Part shown: piece after piece, positions 11,277 to 23,176 of the stretch | Position numbering within the stretch: position 1 is the first letter of the stretch | Layout of the letters: each line of letters starts with the position of its first letter | Assembly (NCBI GenBank): GCA_048213135.1 | Contig: PS015023.1 | Coordinates: 138,220 to 202,219, forward strand | DNA length: 64,000 nucleotides | From: Reclinomonas americana ATCC 50394 | Lineage: Eukaryota; Jakobida; Jakobea; Jakobida | Direction: 5' to 3' | The notes under the pieces: generated by a model | What the model saw: the letters and a program-made list of their open reading frames with translations, nothing else | Database searches by the model: none | What the model was told of the DNA's origin: nothing | Translations under genes and position numbers: made by a program

Positions 11277-14200
11277 ATGAAGACGCAGAACCTTCTGTGA
11301 AACGAGCAAAGAGTGGTGTTGCGTAATCACATGCACACGCGTCTCTCTTCTCTCCCCCCCTCTCCCCCCCCTCAATCACACACACGTGCGCACACAGCAA
11401 CTGGATCTGCGACAGTGGTTGTGCAGCACACCGCCAGCCGCGCGCACCGCCACCAAGAGTCAAGAGTCATGTGCGTCTCGAGAGCACCTCTGCCACATGT
11501 GTGTCACACTGGACGACTCACATTATCAATCAGTGGAGAAGCGCAGGCGATCGGCGGATCTCTGCGACGTGCTTGATCGCTCGATGGGCTCCCCGCAGCA
11601 GACGCCGTCACCGACCACAGCGAGGGTGTCGGCGCCGTTGTTATCGCCCATTTCTGCCACCTCGCCGCCACCGCAACCACCACCTCCTCCTCCGCCTCCG
11701 CCTCCACCAGCGCCACCAGCGCCACCAGCAGAACTTGCTGAAACGGTCACCGCGCCAATCGTCGACGAGTTTGCTGACTTGGACGCCGATGATGACATGG
11801 GTGGTGATGAGTGGAGTGCTGTGGTGTCGCGGCTGTCGTTGCGTCGCACCCCGTCTAGTGATAGCGCAGCTCTGCGTCGCACGGATTCGGTGCAATCGCA
11901 CGCACCGTCGCCACTGCCGCGCTTCGTGTTGCGCTGTCGACTGGAGCGTGCCAGTGAACGACAACGGCCCGACGACTCGTGCCTGCATGAGCTGGTGCTG
12001 GTACTGACCGATGTCAGCTGCGGCGAGCAGGTGTGCGTGTTGGCGCGCGACGAGTGGACCGATTTGCGACTGGCCACCGGCCAGTTTGTCAACGTCGTGG
12101 TGACACACCCACCGGTCGGTGTTCCTGCGCCCTGTCTTGTTCCTTCTGTACCTACCTCACAAAGCTTGTTGAGCCGGCACAGGCACCCTCCGAGCCGCTG
12201 ACATTTTGTATCAGTCATCGCGGCCTCGAGCATGCACTGCACGACTGCGTGGATCGGTTCCCGGTGCGCTACTGTGTCGTGGACCGCTCGCAAAACCTGC
12301 TCGTGACGAATCCCGACCTGCTGCTCTCTGGATCGCGTGTTGCCGAGATGCAGCGATGCGCTCGCAAGGCCGTGTTGCAAGAATTTGTGTCGGTTTGTAC
12401 TCGCTTACGCCGAGTGCTTGCATTGTTATCTGACGCCGCGATGGGTGTGTGTATTTGCACAGTTGTCGACGGGCCCACCAACTGAGCCGCTGTTGTTTGG
12501 CGTGTTGTTGCACAAGGTGTTTCAAAAGGCGCTGAGGAGTGACGACTTTTCGACTGATGCTCTTCGCGCGGCGGCCGAGTGCGCCGTGGCCGAGGCCACC
12601 GATTCGCTCATGTTGTGTGGCTTGTCGGTGGCGCAAGCGATGGAACGCATCAGCGACACGTTTCCCGCCATCCAGCACTGGCATCGCGACCATGTCCAGT
12701 CGTCGAGCTCGGTGAGTTGACAGTGATGGAGAGTGGTTGTGTTTTGCTCACTCACTCATCATGGAATTGTGCGTTAGGTGCTGGGTGTTGGCGGCATGCG
12801 ACAGCGTTCTGCCGTCCGCATCGTCGACGTGGTCGACATTGAGGAGAATTTGTGGTCGCCGACGTATGGCTTGAAAGGTGCGCGAGAAGCCTGCGTGCTC
12901 CTCACTGTTGTTCTCTGTGTGTATTGATACCTTGTGCACTGACGACAGGCAAGGTCGACGTGTCGGTGCATCTGGAGGTGGACAGCGTGCGTCGCTCGTC
13001 GGCTGTCCCCCTCGAGATCAAGACCGGTCGGTGTCGCGACGAAGCAGGCAGTGCCGATCATCGTGCACAGGTGCTCCTGTATACGCTGTTGCTGACGGAT
13101 CGATACGGTGAGGAAAGGAAAGAGATCGAGGTGTGTGTTCTGCAGTCGCTGATCGGCTGCTGCAGATTCGACGGTGGACGACGGCGTCTTGTACTATCTG
13201 AAAACTGGCCAAACTGTTCGTCCTTGTTTTCCTCCAGTTCTTATCGCCTCACACTCATAATGTCGCAATGCAGGTGGGAGTGCATGCCAAGTGGGACGAA
13301 ATTCGCTCGCTGGTACAGTTGCGCAACTCGCTGGCGTCATACCTGGTGACGATGAACTCGCGACAACTGGCACCCCCGGCTCAGTCGTCGCGCATTTGCG
13401 ACTATTGCGATTACCGATCCGTGTGTGTCGCGTATCACAAGGTGCTTTCACCAAAGTAGGCGCATCGCCGCGAGTGTTATTGCACTCACTCTTACCGCAG
13501 GCGTTCTCCGCGGACCCGTCGCCAGCGTCGGCCGGTGGCCTGGAGCGCTCCTTTGCTGCCATCACCGAGCACCTGAAACCCGCGCATATCGCCTACTTGC
13601 GGCACTGGACGCAGTTGATCGATCTCGAGTCGGAGGAGACCATGCCGTATCGCAGCGAAATATGGACGCTGTCGTCGGAGGAGCGCGAGAAGCTTGGAAG
13701 GCACGTTGTCCTGACAAGGTAGCGGCTTGGTGGCAGTTGCTCACGTGTGTGTGTGTGTGTGTGTGCTCGAACAGGTGCATCGGCGAGCTGGTGTTGGAGG
13801 AGGTGCAGTTCATGCCGAGTTGGCAAGACGACCTGCAGCTGCACACGTTTCGCAAGATGGCGGTCTCTGGCGAAGGTAACTACTTGACACAAGCATGCAA
13901 TCACTGTGGCACGTGAAGATCGATGACACGTTCGGTGCAGGCAGCGGGCAGTCTGCGGATTTGCGCCACAAGCAGATTCGTGTCAACGAGTATGTGGTGG
14001 TCAGCATCGAGCACGGGGCATACGCAGTGGCCACGGGCTACATTGCCGAGTTGCATGCCGATTCAGTTGTTGTGGCATTGGATCGTGACTTGCGGGTTTG
14101 TATTTGTGCAAACGATGATGTGGCGTCACACCCTGCTTCTCGTTGCTCATGCACCGCATGTCGCTCAGAAATCGGCTGTGCGCATGCCCGGTGGTGGCGA

Positions 14201-16753
14201 TGCGGTGCGGTTGCGGTGGCGAGTTGATATGTCAGAGAGCACGCTGCAGGGGCAGAACAGCCGAGTTTCGTATCCATGCATGTGTGTGTATGCTTGTTTT
14301 CCTCACTACTGCTTACGTTTCCGCGTGCAGGGTTGTGTGGTCGACCTGTTGATGGACGAACGCACACAGCGGTTGCGCGAATTGATTGTTGAACTGCGAC
14401 AGCCAGTGTTTTCGGCCACCGACGCCGAGAAACTGGCGTCCAGCATGGTGGCACAACTTACCAGCTCAGCCTCGTCAGTCTCGCCGCGCAAATCGCCGTC
14501 CAAGGCCTCTCAGTACATTCTGTCGCCAACCAGGCCCACGGTGCTTGAGTGCCGTGTTTTCCGGCAAATTGCTGTCGCACTGACTTACATGCTCACAAAC
14601 ATTGCAGCAACACCACCGACTGCAAGTCGAGTCGGCACGACTGCAGCGCAGTCTGTCCAAGCTGTTCGACTGGGATCAGTTGAATGCCGGGCAACGTTCT
14701 GCCGTCATGAAGGTGCTGACGGCCAAGGATTATTCTCTCATTGTCGGGCTTCCTGGCACCGGCAAGACCACCACCGTGGCGTGGATTGTGCGGGCGCTGG
14801 TGGCCATGGGCAAGAGCGTGCTGCTGACGGCGCACACGCACACGGCAGTCGACAACATTTTGCTGAAGTTGTCACAGTACGATGTTGATTTTTTGCGTCT
14901 TGGTCGCGTCGGCGCCGTCCACGACTTGATCCGCCCATACACTGTGAGTGAATGCACAGCCGACATGACACTCGAGGAGATGAAAGGTGCGTTGGAGGAC
15001 GAAAGGAGTTCGGGTGAGGAGAGGAGGACGTCATGGTTGACTGGTGCTGCTCACTGTCGTGAGTGCAGCCGAGTTGGACCGGAAGCGTGTGTGGGCGACA
15101 ACGTCGCTCGGCGTGAATCACGCATTGCTGTCGAATCGCCGCTTCGATTACTGTATTGTAGACGAGGCGTCGCAAGTGACGCAGCCAGTGTGCCTCGGGC
15201 CGCTGCGCTTGGCGTCCACGTTTGTGCTGGTCGGCGATCACCTGCAGGTTGCTGTGGGAGCCGTGCTTCTCTTGTGTGACGCAGCGATACCTACCTCACA
15301 TGCCTGTCGGCCGTGCAGTTGCCGCCACTGGTGCGCAGCACCAGGGCACGTGCGGAGGGCATGGAGGAGAGCTTGTTTGAGCGGTTGTGTCGAGCCCACG
15401 ACCGAACAGCCGCTGTGTACTTGACCGAGCAGTATCGCATGAACAGCGAAATCATGTCGCTGTCGAACATGCTGGTATACGAGGGTCGCATGCGATGCGG
15501 CGATACATTAGTTGAACAGGTGATGCGGTTGTGTTGCTGCGAACGGATGTTCTTTGTGTGTATATTCACCGTATTGTGTGTGCAGTCGCGATTGCACGTG
15601 CCTCGGTGGAGCGAAATCGCCACCTCACCACCGCCAGCAGTGGTAGATGCTGCTGCCGCTGCTGCAGTGGGAGGCGGCCTATTTCCATCGTGGATGCTTG
15701 ATGTTCTCGATCCAAAGTACGCAAGCACCAGAATATATTTCTGTGTAAGGGTGTGGCGAGAGGTGATTCACTTTTGCGCGCAGTTTGCCGGTGTTGATGG
15801 TGTCCACGGATCGGATAGCCGGCGCACATGAGCAGCGTGGTGGAGGCGTGCGACGTGCAGACGCACGATCAACGACCACTTCGGAAGTCGTCAACAATCC
15901 CGTCGAGTGTGAGCTTGTGCGCCAGGTGCGGTCGACCGTCAGTGATGAAGCAGAAGAAGGAGATGGGAGAAAGAAGAGCAGTTGCTCACCAGCATCCCCT
16001 GCTTCCAGGTGATTGAGGTCCTCTTGTATGCCGGCGTAGCGCCAACAGATATCGGTGTGATATCTCCGTACCACGCGCAGCTGCGCTTGTTGCGTTCGTC
16101 GCTGAAGCATCACCGAGTTGCGTTCGCTGTCGAGATTGCTTGCGGATAAGCAAAGTGAGTGTTTCAAAGGGCGAGCGAGACACAGGGTATCGAGGTGTTC
16201 ACCGTGGACAAGTTCCAGGGCCGTGACAAGCGCTGCGTGGTCATGTCGTTTGTGCGCAGCAATCCCGACGGAAAAGTGCGTAACCGCGTGCATCATCATC
16301 TCCCGATCGGCGTCGTCATGAGCCTCTCACACACACGCGTGTCGTGTGCAGGTGGGCAAGTTGTTGAAGGACTCGCGTCGCTTGAACGTGGCCTTTTCAC
16401 GAGCCATGCACAAGTTTATCGCCGTGGGATCGCTGGCGACCTTTGCGCAAGTGTCGCCCATGTCCGAGTTTGTGAACCACTGTCGTGCACAGTCGTGGGT
16501 GCGCACGCACGCAGAAGATGGTTGATTTGTGTGCTAGTGGTCGTGAGCGTAGTTGATTCATGCATTCATTGCACAGATCTACGAGCTGCCTGCCGACGCC
16601 GCTGCTGCTTTGCAACATTGGCCTCCACCCCCATCTATTCTTGGCTCGCTCGATTTCTCGCCACCCGTCGATGTCGGCGGCGACGATGATGCAGACGAGG
16701 AGGAGGATGAGGATGAGGATGAGGAGGAACAAGGCATCAAGGCCATGCCATGA
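10999..16753 (+). CDS. DNA2: DNA2-like nuclease-helicase
   Basis: DNA2 trims flaps during Okazaki-fragment maturation and resects double-strand breaks in the nucleus. Order seen: short N-terminal exons and a polyproline linker (11680-11720); an OB-like region; then the RecB-type nuclease. The nuclease shows a cysteine in MQRCARKAV (12347-12375), [21 protein letters not shown] (12950-13030) and [11 protein letters not shown]. Three more Fe-S cysteines follow as [10 protein letters not shown] (13397-13430). A superfamily-1 helicase comes next: [10 protein letters not shown] (14745-14775), VDEAS (15157-15175), [14 protein letters not shown] (15420-15445), VDKFQGRDK (16203-16230) and [11 protein letters not shown] (16376-16410). 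An acidic Asp/Glu tail ends at TGA 16751-16753. All nuclease, cluster and helicase motifs are present, so it should be active. The first coding exon (ATG 10999, [16 protein letters not shown]) and the join to the next exon near 11276 are uncertain. At least 15 exons. Its stop is 46 nt from the end of the convergent YTH gene. Confidence 0.92.
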
Positions 16754-16798
16754 ATAACAAACGGAAAATGAGTGATAACACTACAATAATAAGTCTAG

Positions 16799-19700
16799 CT
16801 AGTATCCCGGCCGAGCGGAACCGCGTCCCCCGCCCTTCTGGCCACCGTAGCCAGCCTGACGCGGAAGTGCTGCTGCTGCTGTTGCTGCTGCTGAAGCCGC
16901 CACTGAAGGCTTAGCGGCCAGTGGGGTCACGGCAAGCGAAGTGACGCCACGCTCCTCCTTCATCTCGTCCTCGCGACGCTCAAAGTAGTCCCAGTCGTTC
17001 ATCAGAGAGCGACCGGCACGCGCAGTGTGGAAGATTCGCAGCACCTGACAGCCCTCCTCGTGGAACACTTCCTGTGTGTCACGCGAGTTCGTCACCGGCT
17101 TGTTTTCGTTGTTGCGCAGAATAATGTGGCGGAGTTCGTTGTTGAGCACATCCTTGACAAAGATCCACGTGCAGTCAAAGCGTCCCTTCCACTTGGCCTC
17201 CTGCCAGCAGTCCAGCTGCGCGTCAAAGTCGACACGTGACTTCATCTGCGCCATGCCGCAGAAGCGTCCACTGCAGCCCAAACATCATGAGTGCGACGGA
17301 CAGCAAAATAAAAAAGGCAACACACACCTTCCATTCACGCTAAAGAAGAGGAATACGGGAGCGCCGCGTGCCTCCATAAATGCGCGATCCAACCGGCGAT
17401 TTCCACCCTCAGTACTGGCCCACACTCCGTACTGCCACACACACGCGTGAGCTCGACGTGGAGAAAGAGGGGGAGAGAAACACACAAGGGGCAGTGAAAA
17501 CACCTTGATGGACTTGTGCACATCGTCGGCGCTGTACGACTTGATGATGAAGAAGCGAGCGGGGGCCGGTGAGGTGTCGTACACTTTCGGGTTGATGCGC
17601 GCCATGATCTGCGGCAATGTGGACACCGTCTGTACAAAATACAGATGTGAGGAGAGTTGCTGTCACGGGGAAAAAACGAGGCCACAGATGCAACCACACG
17701 CACAGTTGGCGACACCATGACTGGCTCCGCTGGCACCTTGCGGCGGACACCTGCGTCGGCGACTTCGCTCTCCGGTGCGGGCACAACTGCCGATGGAAGA
17801 GAAGGCGGTGGCGGCGGTGGCGGAGTAGAAAGAGTCGCCGATGCAGTGGCAACGGTCGTCAAGTGTGCAGAGTCGGTGGACGACGATGATGCTGAGGACG
17901 CGAGTGACGAGGAAGCAGAGAGAGCCTTGACCAGGAAGCGCTCATCAATGCCCCCGAGACTCTGTGCGCCAGCCGCCTTGCCAGGCACCGCAGGCACAAT
18001 CTCCTCAGCCGATTCGGGGTCCACGATCGGCAGTCGACGGCGAGCGGGAGCTGCCGCACACACACACACACACAACACACAATGGTGAGCAACAAGACAA
18101 CAGACGGAATCCAAAAGACACTGCAAGGACGACGATGAGTGGCCCACCAGCTACGGAGGGAGGTGGTGTCGCTGATGTGACAGCGGCAGGAACAGCGCCG
18201 CGACCACGGCCCCACGCTCCAGCGTTGCCCCAAGCTCTCGGCGGCGGAACAGACTTGGGAGAGAACTCTGGTGCGCCAATGGCACTCTGCAGGGATGAGG
18301 ACGACAACAACGGCGCATCACTGTTCTTCGCGCCAGCAGCAGCAGCAGCAGCCGTGACCGGTGATGACGCGCCAGCAGCGACAGTGAAGGAGTCTTGCGC
18401 AAGTGCAGTGCGCGAAGCAATTGACGGCGGGCTGGCAACACCACCACCACCACCAAGTGAGAGTGTCGATATCGCCGTTTCCACCGCCGCAGTGTTCAAC
18501 AAAGTCTTGCTGGCGTTAACAGCAACAGTAGCAGGCGGTTGGTGCGCGGAAGTTCCTGTGGCACCAAATGGTGCAGCGACCGCAGCACCCGGCGTCGGGG
18601 AAGAAGATCCCATGTCCTTTCTAACAGCTCCGTTCCCTCCAGAACCAGTAGTTCCCAGCAGTGGCGGTGCGACTGCAGCTGCCACCGGTGCTGACACTGC
18701 CTGTGCAGATGACGCAGCAGTGCGCGGAGCAGCAAATGTCCCAGCAGGGATCGGCACTCCAAGCATCAAGTCCGTGTTCGGTGTGGTAAACATGGGGAGC
18801 ACTGACTCACGCTGCGCGGGGGTTGCCGCCGCTGCAGCCATGGCTGCCGCAATGGCACTCTTGGGTTTGACTGGAGTGCCGCCGGTGGAGCTGCCAGCGG
18901 ACCCACCACCACCACCACCACCAGCACCAGTGGAAGGAGTTGCGCTCTTGGGCGAACCAGTAACAGCGGAAGCAAACGCCGCACGCATGTCAACATCCGA
19001 CTTGCGAGACGGTGACGGCGGTGTGGGTGCGAGGAACAGTGCCGGTTGCTGCTGCGGCTGCTGTGGACACGGAAGAGCAATGAGAAACTGATCACAGAGG
19101 GATGACGGGAGACATTCAAAGAGCAGAGCACTCACCGGAGGTGGCTGTTGACCGTTCGCGCCCGTTGCCGCGGCAGTGGAGGTGAACGCCGACTGCGATA
19201 GACAGCATGTGATGGTGAGCACACGATGGGCGGAGGATCGCAGAGTGAGGCGAGAGAACGGAACACGCACCCCGAAAAACGCGGCGTACGAATCCTGTCA
19301 AGTCGTTGTCAGATCAATAGTTCTCGCAGGCAATCAATGCAGACAAGCACATACCTGCGACTGCTGTGACTGCTGTGTCTGCTGCGCCTGCTGAGGAGAC
19401 GGCGAGCTGAGAGCATCAACATGCCACGAGTTGATAATGTCATCCACCGTGTCACTGTCCATCAGCGGATTCGACTGCGGCTGCGCTGACTGCTGCGCTG
19501 GTTGCGCGGGACGCGGAGAGACGCCAAACTGCAAGCTTCGCAGTCAGTCTCGACAACCAAACCATGGAGAGGAAGAAGAAGAAGAAGACTTGTGTCACAC
19601 CGGTGCCGCTACTCCTCTTCCCGCTGCTGCTGCTGCTGCTCCTCGACCACTGCCTACACTGACTCCACCTCCACCACCGTTACCACCACCGTTGCCACCA

Positions 19701-20080
19701 ATGGCACCCGTCAATGCGGAAAAACCGCCTGCGCCACCTGTCAAAGGCGACCCAGACGACGACGTCTCCATTGGCGAGGGTTGCGCCGGAGGTTGCGGCA
19801 TCCGGACTCCCACCAGCAGCGGCTGCTGATGCGGACGGAACAGAGGCGGGTGCATCACGTACGGAACCCCTCCCACACCCATGATAACAGTAGTGCCGCT
19901 ACCGTCACCCCGACCAACACCACCAGCACCAGCACCAGCAGGCGCAAAGCTCGCTGGGAACTGCGGCTGAGGCGGCTGCTGATGCGGAAGCAGCAACGGA
20001 AGCGGCAAGTAGCCACTTCCCGGAGCACCGCCACCGCCACCCGAGTGCTGAGCGGCGTTAAACAACGGAGGTCCACTCAT
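16799..20080 (-). CDS. YTHDF-type m6A RNA-binding protein
   Basis: A cytoplasmic-type reader of N6-methyladenosine in RNA. The C-terminal YTH domain is spread over three exons (about 17630-16990). It shows [57 protein letters not shown], and [16 protein letters not shown]. The tryptophan in YGVWAST and the pair in CWQEAKW match the three aromatic-cage residues that hold the methyl group in YTHDF proteins (established). A short Gly/Ala/Arg tail ends at TAG 16799-16801. Upstream, a very long disordered N-terminus runs to ATG 20080 ([14 protein letters not shown]); it is rich in Gly, Ala, Pro, Ser and Gln, including [13 protein letters not shown] (about 19340-19400). Compared with animal YTHDFs the tail is unusually Ala/Gly-rich. 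Small exons near 19270-19290 and 19135-19200 are inferred. Divergent from the gene at 20474. Confidence 0.9.
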
Positions 20081-20473
20081 TGTGATGCGCGCGACTCCCA
20101 AAAGTGGGCGAAATGTTCAACTCGCACACGCACACACAAACAAACACCCCCCCACACTCTCGCACGTTTTCCTGCGGGGCTCTCGCTGCACTGTGACGGC
20201 GGGGAAGGACCACCTGCTGCAGCTGTGGATGCTCTGCAACGTGTGCTTTGCGTGTGATCAAAGTGCGAGTTGATTGGTTGAGCCGATTGTGAAAAATATT
20301 GCGACTGTGTTTTCGTGCGGTGTGCAGGCGTGTGCGTGTGTCGTGTGTGATAGGTAGAGAGGGAGAGAGTGGGAGGAGTGTGTTTAAGAAGAGAGAGTGG
20401 GAGATTGCTGCGTCTTGAAACAGAGGTCGATCGTTTTGGAAGTAACGACGAACGTTGTGTGTGTTGAGAGAAC
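20081..20473. promoter_or_regulatory. Divergent intergenic region between the YTH gene and the gene at 20474
   Basis: 393 nt between two start codons pointing away from each other. It holds a CA-rich stretch (20120-20165) next to the YTH start and GA/GT-rich sequence (20330-20410). No clear TATA box was seen. Probably a shared promoter, judged only by position. Confidence 0.5.
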
Positions 20474-22974
20474 ATGTTGAGTCCGCATAGCAGAACGTCT
20501 GCGGCGAGTTCGACAATGGGGGTGGTGGCGTCGGGAACTCCGCGGTCGTGGCGAGCGGAGCAGAATGCGACTTTGCGTGCGCGTGTGCAGGCCAAACGCG
20601 ATGGGGTGCGGGCGGCGGAGGAGGACACGGCAGAGGGTACGTGGTGTGAAAGAGAGAGGAGAGTGGGGAGAGAGCAGGGAGAGAAGGGGGAGAGAAGGGG
20701 AAAGAGTGAGTAAAGTGAGAAGAGAAAGTGTGAGTGTGTGTGAGAGAGAGAGACAGAGGAGTGTATGTGTGTGTGAGTGTGTGTGTGTGTGCGTGTGTGT
20801 GAGAGAGAGACAGAGAGAGAGCAGATCTGAAGCTGCATGTGATCGGAGTATAGCAGTTTTTGTCTTCTCTCTTTTCTCTCTCTCTCTCTCTCATTCCGCC
20901 CACAGAGGTGGCCGCCTTTGAGCACTCACTCGGCCTTCGATTGCACTTGCCGGGCACTCGCACCCGCGCGACGGTGGCTGGCCAGCGCGATCAGGAGCAC
21001 CTGGAGAGCAAGGTATTGTGCTCGTGCTGTATGGCTGTGTTTCTCCGTGCTCGCTGACTCGGCGGGGTTTGACAAGGTGACTGGTGTGCGTGTGGTTCGC
21101 TCGCCGCCGGCTGTGCCGTCGCCGCTGCCGTTCCACTCGTATGAGCGGCGACTGACCAAGGCGGAGCCGCTGGAGAGTCTGCCAATGTCGCCACCGGCAT
21201 CGCAGCGGCCGCGCTCGGCCAGCCGACGCAGCGCACCGCCGTCTTCTGCGGCCGCGGTGGACGAGAACGAGCTGACGCAGTTGCTGACGTTTCGTCGGGA
21301 GTCGAACCTGCCGTGGTACTCGAGTCGCGGTGCGAGCGACCGTGATGCCATGGCGGCGAACGAGGGACTGGTATTGTCGCCGGTGACGTCGGCCAGGAGG
21401 GAGCCGCATTCGACCAGCAATAACTTGGGCACCGGCATCACTCCGCGCTCGGTGCGCTTCGAGGAGCCAACGGGCCACCAGTCGCCCGAGGTGCCGCGCT
21501 TGATTCTGGATTCGACACGTTTCCGCTTGCCGCCGAAAAACTATGGTGCGTCGGCAGAGATGATGGCGAGACAGAATGCGTCGTCATGCTAACTGGTGGG
21601 AGGGAGAGATGGGGGTGGTGATGTCTGCTGTCGGTGGTGTGTCCTTCCTTTCTTTTGTTCCTGTCTGCTCACTCTACTGCACAGATAAATCGGTGAGGTC
21701 GAATGGATCGTCGTCTGCAGGCCAGTCGCCACAACCGACCACACTGCGGGAGAGACGGTTGGCTCGCTCCAACAGTCTCGGAAATGGCGACTCGTCGCGG
21801 ACACTGGCCTCGAGCCAGTCAGTTGTGTTGCGATGCTTTCTCGCCTCCTTGTTTGTACGTTGCCTTAACAGCATGTGTCATGGTTGTAGACGTGGAACTA
21901 CTCGCACCGAAAGACCGATGTGGCGCACGTGTCGCTGCACAGCGAATCGCAGCTGTCGGATCCACACCCACCGAACCATGTCGTGTTTAAGCGAGCGGCC
22001 ACAAGTCGCACGTTGCTGGAGCCGGTCTACATTGGCGCACGAGACGAGGTGTGTCGTCAGGTCCTTCTTATTGTTGTTGGTGTTGTTGCTGGTGCTGGTG
22101 CTGACGATCGAGGTGATTAGGACGTGCAAGCACCACCCGTTGTCAAGCACGACAAGGACTTTGTGCCATTGCGGCACAGGGATCCACTCTTTGTGCTGGA
22201 AGACGAGGAGACGAAGCGAAAGGATGCCGAGGCTGCTGAGCGCATTCGTCAGGCTGAGCGCAATGATCGGGAGGTGGCCGGTGCGCAGCGCCGTGTGGCG
22301 GTCGTGTCGCGTGTGCAGGAGGCGGTGCACAAGCTGAGAAGTTGCGTGTCGCGTTCTCTGGAGAGCGCCCCGAGCGCGGGCTGATTAACGTGCGGAAAAC
22401 AGGGCAATCCGACGGTGCATTCCGCGACGCCTTGCTTCGACAGGAACCCTTTGCATTGCGCAAGCTGGACGAACTGCGGCAAAAGAAGGAGTCGCAGGAT
22501 GAGTACGAAGCAGCGCTGCGGACGGGTCGCATCTCACCACCACCTCCACCACCTCCGCCTCCCATGCCACCATCCCGGTCGGGGTCGCGGACCAAACTTG
22601 CCAATAGTTGTGGTGGTCGTGGTGGCGAAAACGGGTGGGACTCCGCAGCCACATCGGCTTCGTCCGCGTCCGCCTCGTCGCGCGGTTCGCGTTTCCGGTC
22701 AACATCGTATGCTGCGTACGCAGTTCCGGGGTCGCCGGCCCACCAGCCGGTTCAGGTGTCGAGTTTGGTGCGGTACACGTCCACGCTTCAAAAGGAGACG
22801 GCTCGGCGGAAAGCCGCTCTCGCCCCCACACTATCGAGGGAGGAGAAGGAGGAGGTACGTTCGTGCGCTGCGGTGCGTGCGTTGTCGCTGACTGACCGCG
22901 TGCACGGCACACAGATTGCGAACAGTATGGACGACATGACGAATTTCGAGTTGCGCATCAATGGGTTTTTGTGA
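20474..22974 (+). CDS. Unrecognised Ser/Arg/Pro-rich protein with a charged helical region
   Basis: Not recognised. It starts at ATG 20474 (MLSPHSRTSAASSTMGVVAS) and continues through exons near 20900-21015, 21075-21545, 21680-21825, 21890-22050 and 22120-22330 to a long last part ending at TGA 22972-22974. Visible features: DENELTQLLTFRRESNLPWY and LILDSTRFRLPPKNYG (21260-21545), many Ser-Pro sites, a charged helix ETKRKDAEAAERIRQAERND (22206-22265), EPFALRKLDELRQKKESQDE, a polyproline run (22540-22565), and a short final exon ending in FELRINGFL. Together these suggest a disordered scaffold or cytoskeletal protein, but that is inference. Intron 1 (20638-20905) is long for this window and is made of GA then GT then TC repeats. 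It converges with the coiled-coil gene ending at 23177. Confidence 0.6.
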
Positions 22975-23176
22975 GGGGTGACGGTGAATATGGAGTGTAT
23001 TTTTTTGTGCTGTTGAGGTTGACGGTCAGTGGGAAGCGTGATCGATTTGGAACAGTATTTCGCGGTGCATCTATCGGTGTGACGTGGGGAATCGAAGCGT
23101 GGGTCGACTTGTAGATGTATTCAGTTTTTTCGGCACGCCAGCATGTTGACAGATGGCGGTGTAAGTTGAAATCGCA

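Noticed and set aside
17964-19091. 375-codon plus-strand Ala/Gly-rich frame opposite the YTH gene arm
   Set aside because: Both strands are open because of GCN/GGN-type repeats; only the minus-strand frame connects by splicing to the YTH domain.
20058-20963. 301-codon minus-strand frame rich in Ser, His and Thr
   Set aside because: Complement of the GA/GT-rich first intron and leader of the gene at 20474; no start context or domain.
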